Position numbers and translations under genes: made by a program
Assembly (NCBI GenBank): GCA_021804455.1
Contig: JAJZHT010000069.1
Span: 1-6,515, forward strand
Direction: 5' to 3'
DNA length: 6,515 nt
DNA from: Pseudomonadota bacterium
Lineage (GTDB): Bacteria > Pseudomonadota > Alphaproteobacteria > Paracaedibacterales > CAIULA01
Notes under the pieces: model-generated
What the model saw: only the letters and a program-made list of their open reading frames with translations
Database searches by the model: none
What the model was told of the DNA's origin: nothing
Shown: piece by piece, positions 5,977 to 6,515 of the stretch
Layout: each line of letters begins with the position of its first letter
How positions within the stretch are numbered: position 1 is the stretch's first letter

Positions 5977-6515
5977 TGATTATAGTTTCGAAGACTTTCA
6001 AAATATTTATTTGGATGCATATAAAACAGGCTATATCAAGGGACTAACAACGTATCGTGCTGGTTCCATGACGGCTGTTCTGTCGGCAGCAGATCAAAAG
6101 AATGACACTGATGAAGAAGTCATTATTTCTGACATTAAGATGCCAGATACAAATTCAGCAGAAGTAAAAGTATTGCGTGATCACGAAGGGGGAAGCAGTA
6201 GAAAGTGGTATGTCACTGTTACATTGAATGAGAATAAGGCTCCTATTGCCTTATTCGTTCAGACAAACGCAATGGAAAAGACTGTCACAACAAATGATGC
6301 GCTTGAACGTCTGCTGGCGATGGCTCGTACAAAGGGAATACCTGAAAAATATGTTGCTGGAGTAGAAGAGAAATTCCAGCATGATAATAACAGCACTAAG
6401 ATTGCTAGAACAATTGGATTGCTGCTTCGTCATGGAGTGCGAATAAAGAACATCGTTGCCGAAATTGATAAGGTTGAAGGCGTAACATTCGCCAGCTTCC
6501 TATTCCACTTGAAAA
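5957..6515 (+). CDS. nrdJ: Adenosylcobalamin-dependent ribonucleotide reductase (class II, NrdJ), internal/C-terminal fragment
   Basis: Class II ribonucleotide reductase converts ribonucleotides to deoxyribonucleotides using adenosylcobalamin, without oxygen dependence. The open frame of 186 codons starts in KTVNLPNDYSFEDF and contains YLDAYKTGYIKGLTTYRAGSMTAVL (about residues 19-43), the diagnostic end of the catalytic barrel. It continues with KWYVTVTLNENKAP, IALFVQTN, ALERLLAMARTKGIP, KIARTIGLLLRHGVRIKNIV and FASFLFHLK, the TSCPD-like region that precedes the C-terminal domain. It has no start, since the N-terminal catalytic half is replaced by rluB sequence, and it runs off the window without a stop. 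The style of the sequence reminds me of phage or candidate-phylum NrdJ rather than typical alphaproteobacterial enzymes, but I hold that with low confidence. It probably comes from a different replicon or organism from the rest of the window. Confidence 0.9.

Noticed and set aside
1..6515. A defence system, CRISPR array, prophage, insertion sequence, tRNA or riboswitch
   Set aside because: Nearly every base is accounted for by recognisable housekeeping genes, and I saw no repeat array, transposase, cloverleaf or long structured leader on either strand.

Overview
The window reads as a housekeeping stretch of an alphaproteobacterial chromosome or metagenomic contig. A second piece of sequence is joined on at about 5951-5976. 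Three things point to Alphaproteobacteria: the AspRS C-terminus ([13 protein letters not shown]), a purC-like/bolA/grxD cluster, and an ABC exporter very close to the Atm1 family of that class. The base composition is moderately AT-rich, and the genes are tightly packed with 4-nt overlaps. A host-associated lineage such as Holosporales is possible, but that is only a guess.

Left block (+ strand, 1-1398): the 3' end of aspS, then ruvC (TTG start, 4-nt overlap), then an unrecognised 110-residue protein (4-nt overlap with ruvC). The unknown protein carries QQSLF near its N-terminus, which resembles a sliding-clamp-binding peptide. Its end overlaps the end of prmC, transcribed from the other strand, by 13 nt.

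Middle block (- strand, 3608 down to 1386): a probable operon in the order purC-like, bolA, grxD, prmC. The first gene has the SAICAR synthetase scaffold, but most of the residues that bind CAIR/aspartate in E. coli PurC are replaced. The purSQL genes usually found between purC and bolA in this class are absent here. BolA and the CGFS glutaredoxin are the standard pair for glutathione-ligated [2Fe-2S] cluster handling. prmC lacks a normal start codon at the place where the family usually begins.

A 101-nt divergent intergenic region (3609-3709) separates that operon from a complete Atm1-type ABC exporter (+, 3710-5482), which exports glutathione-bound sulfur or metal species. The exporter and the Grx/BolA pair therefore form a glutathione/Fe-S neighbourhood. 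A 23S rRNA pseudouridine synthase (RluB/RsuA family, - strand) faces it with a 2-nt gap.

The RluB reading frame loses its 5' half at about 5973. From about 5957 to the window end the + strand instead encodes the C-terminal part of an adenosylcobalamin-dependent ribonucleotide reductase (NrdJ). The two homologies overlap over only about 17-23 nt. This is most easily explained as a chimeric assembly join, or less likely a real recombination junction. I found no RNA genes, CRISPR array, insertion sequence or defence system.
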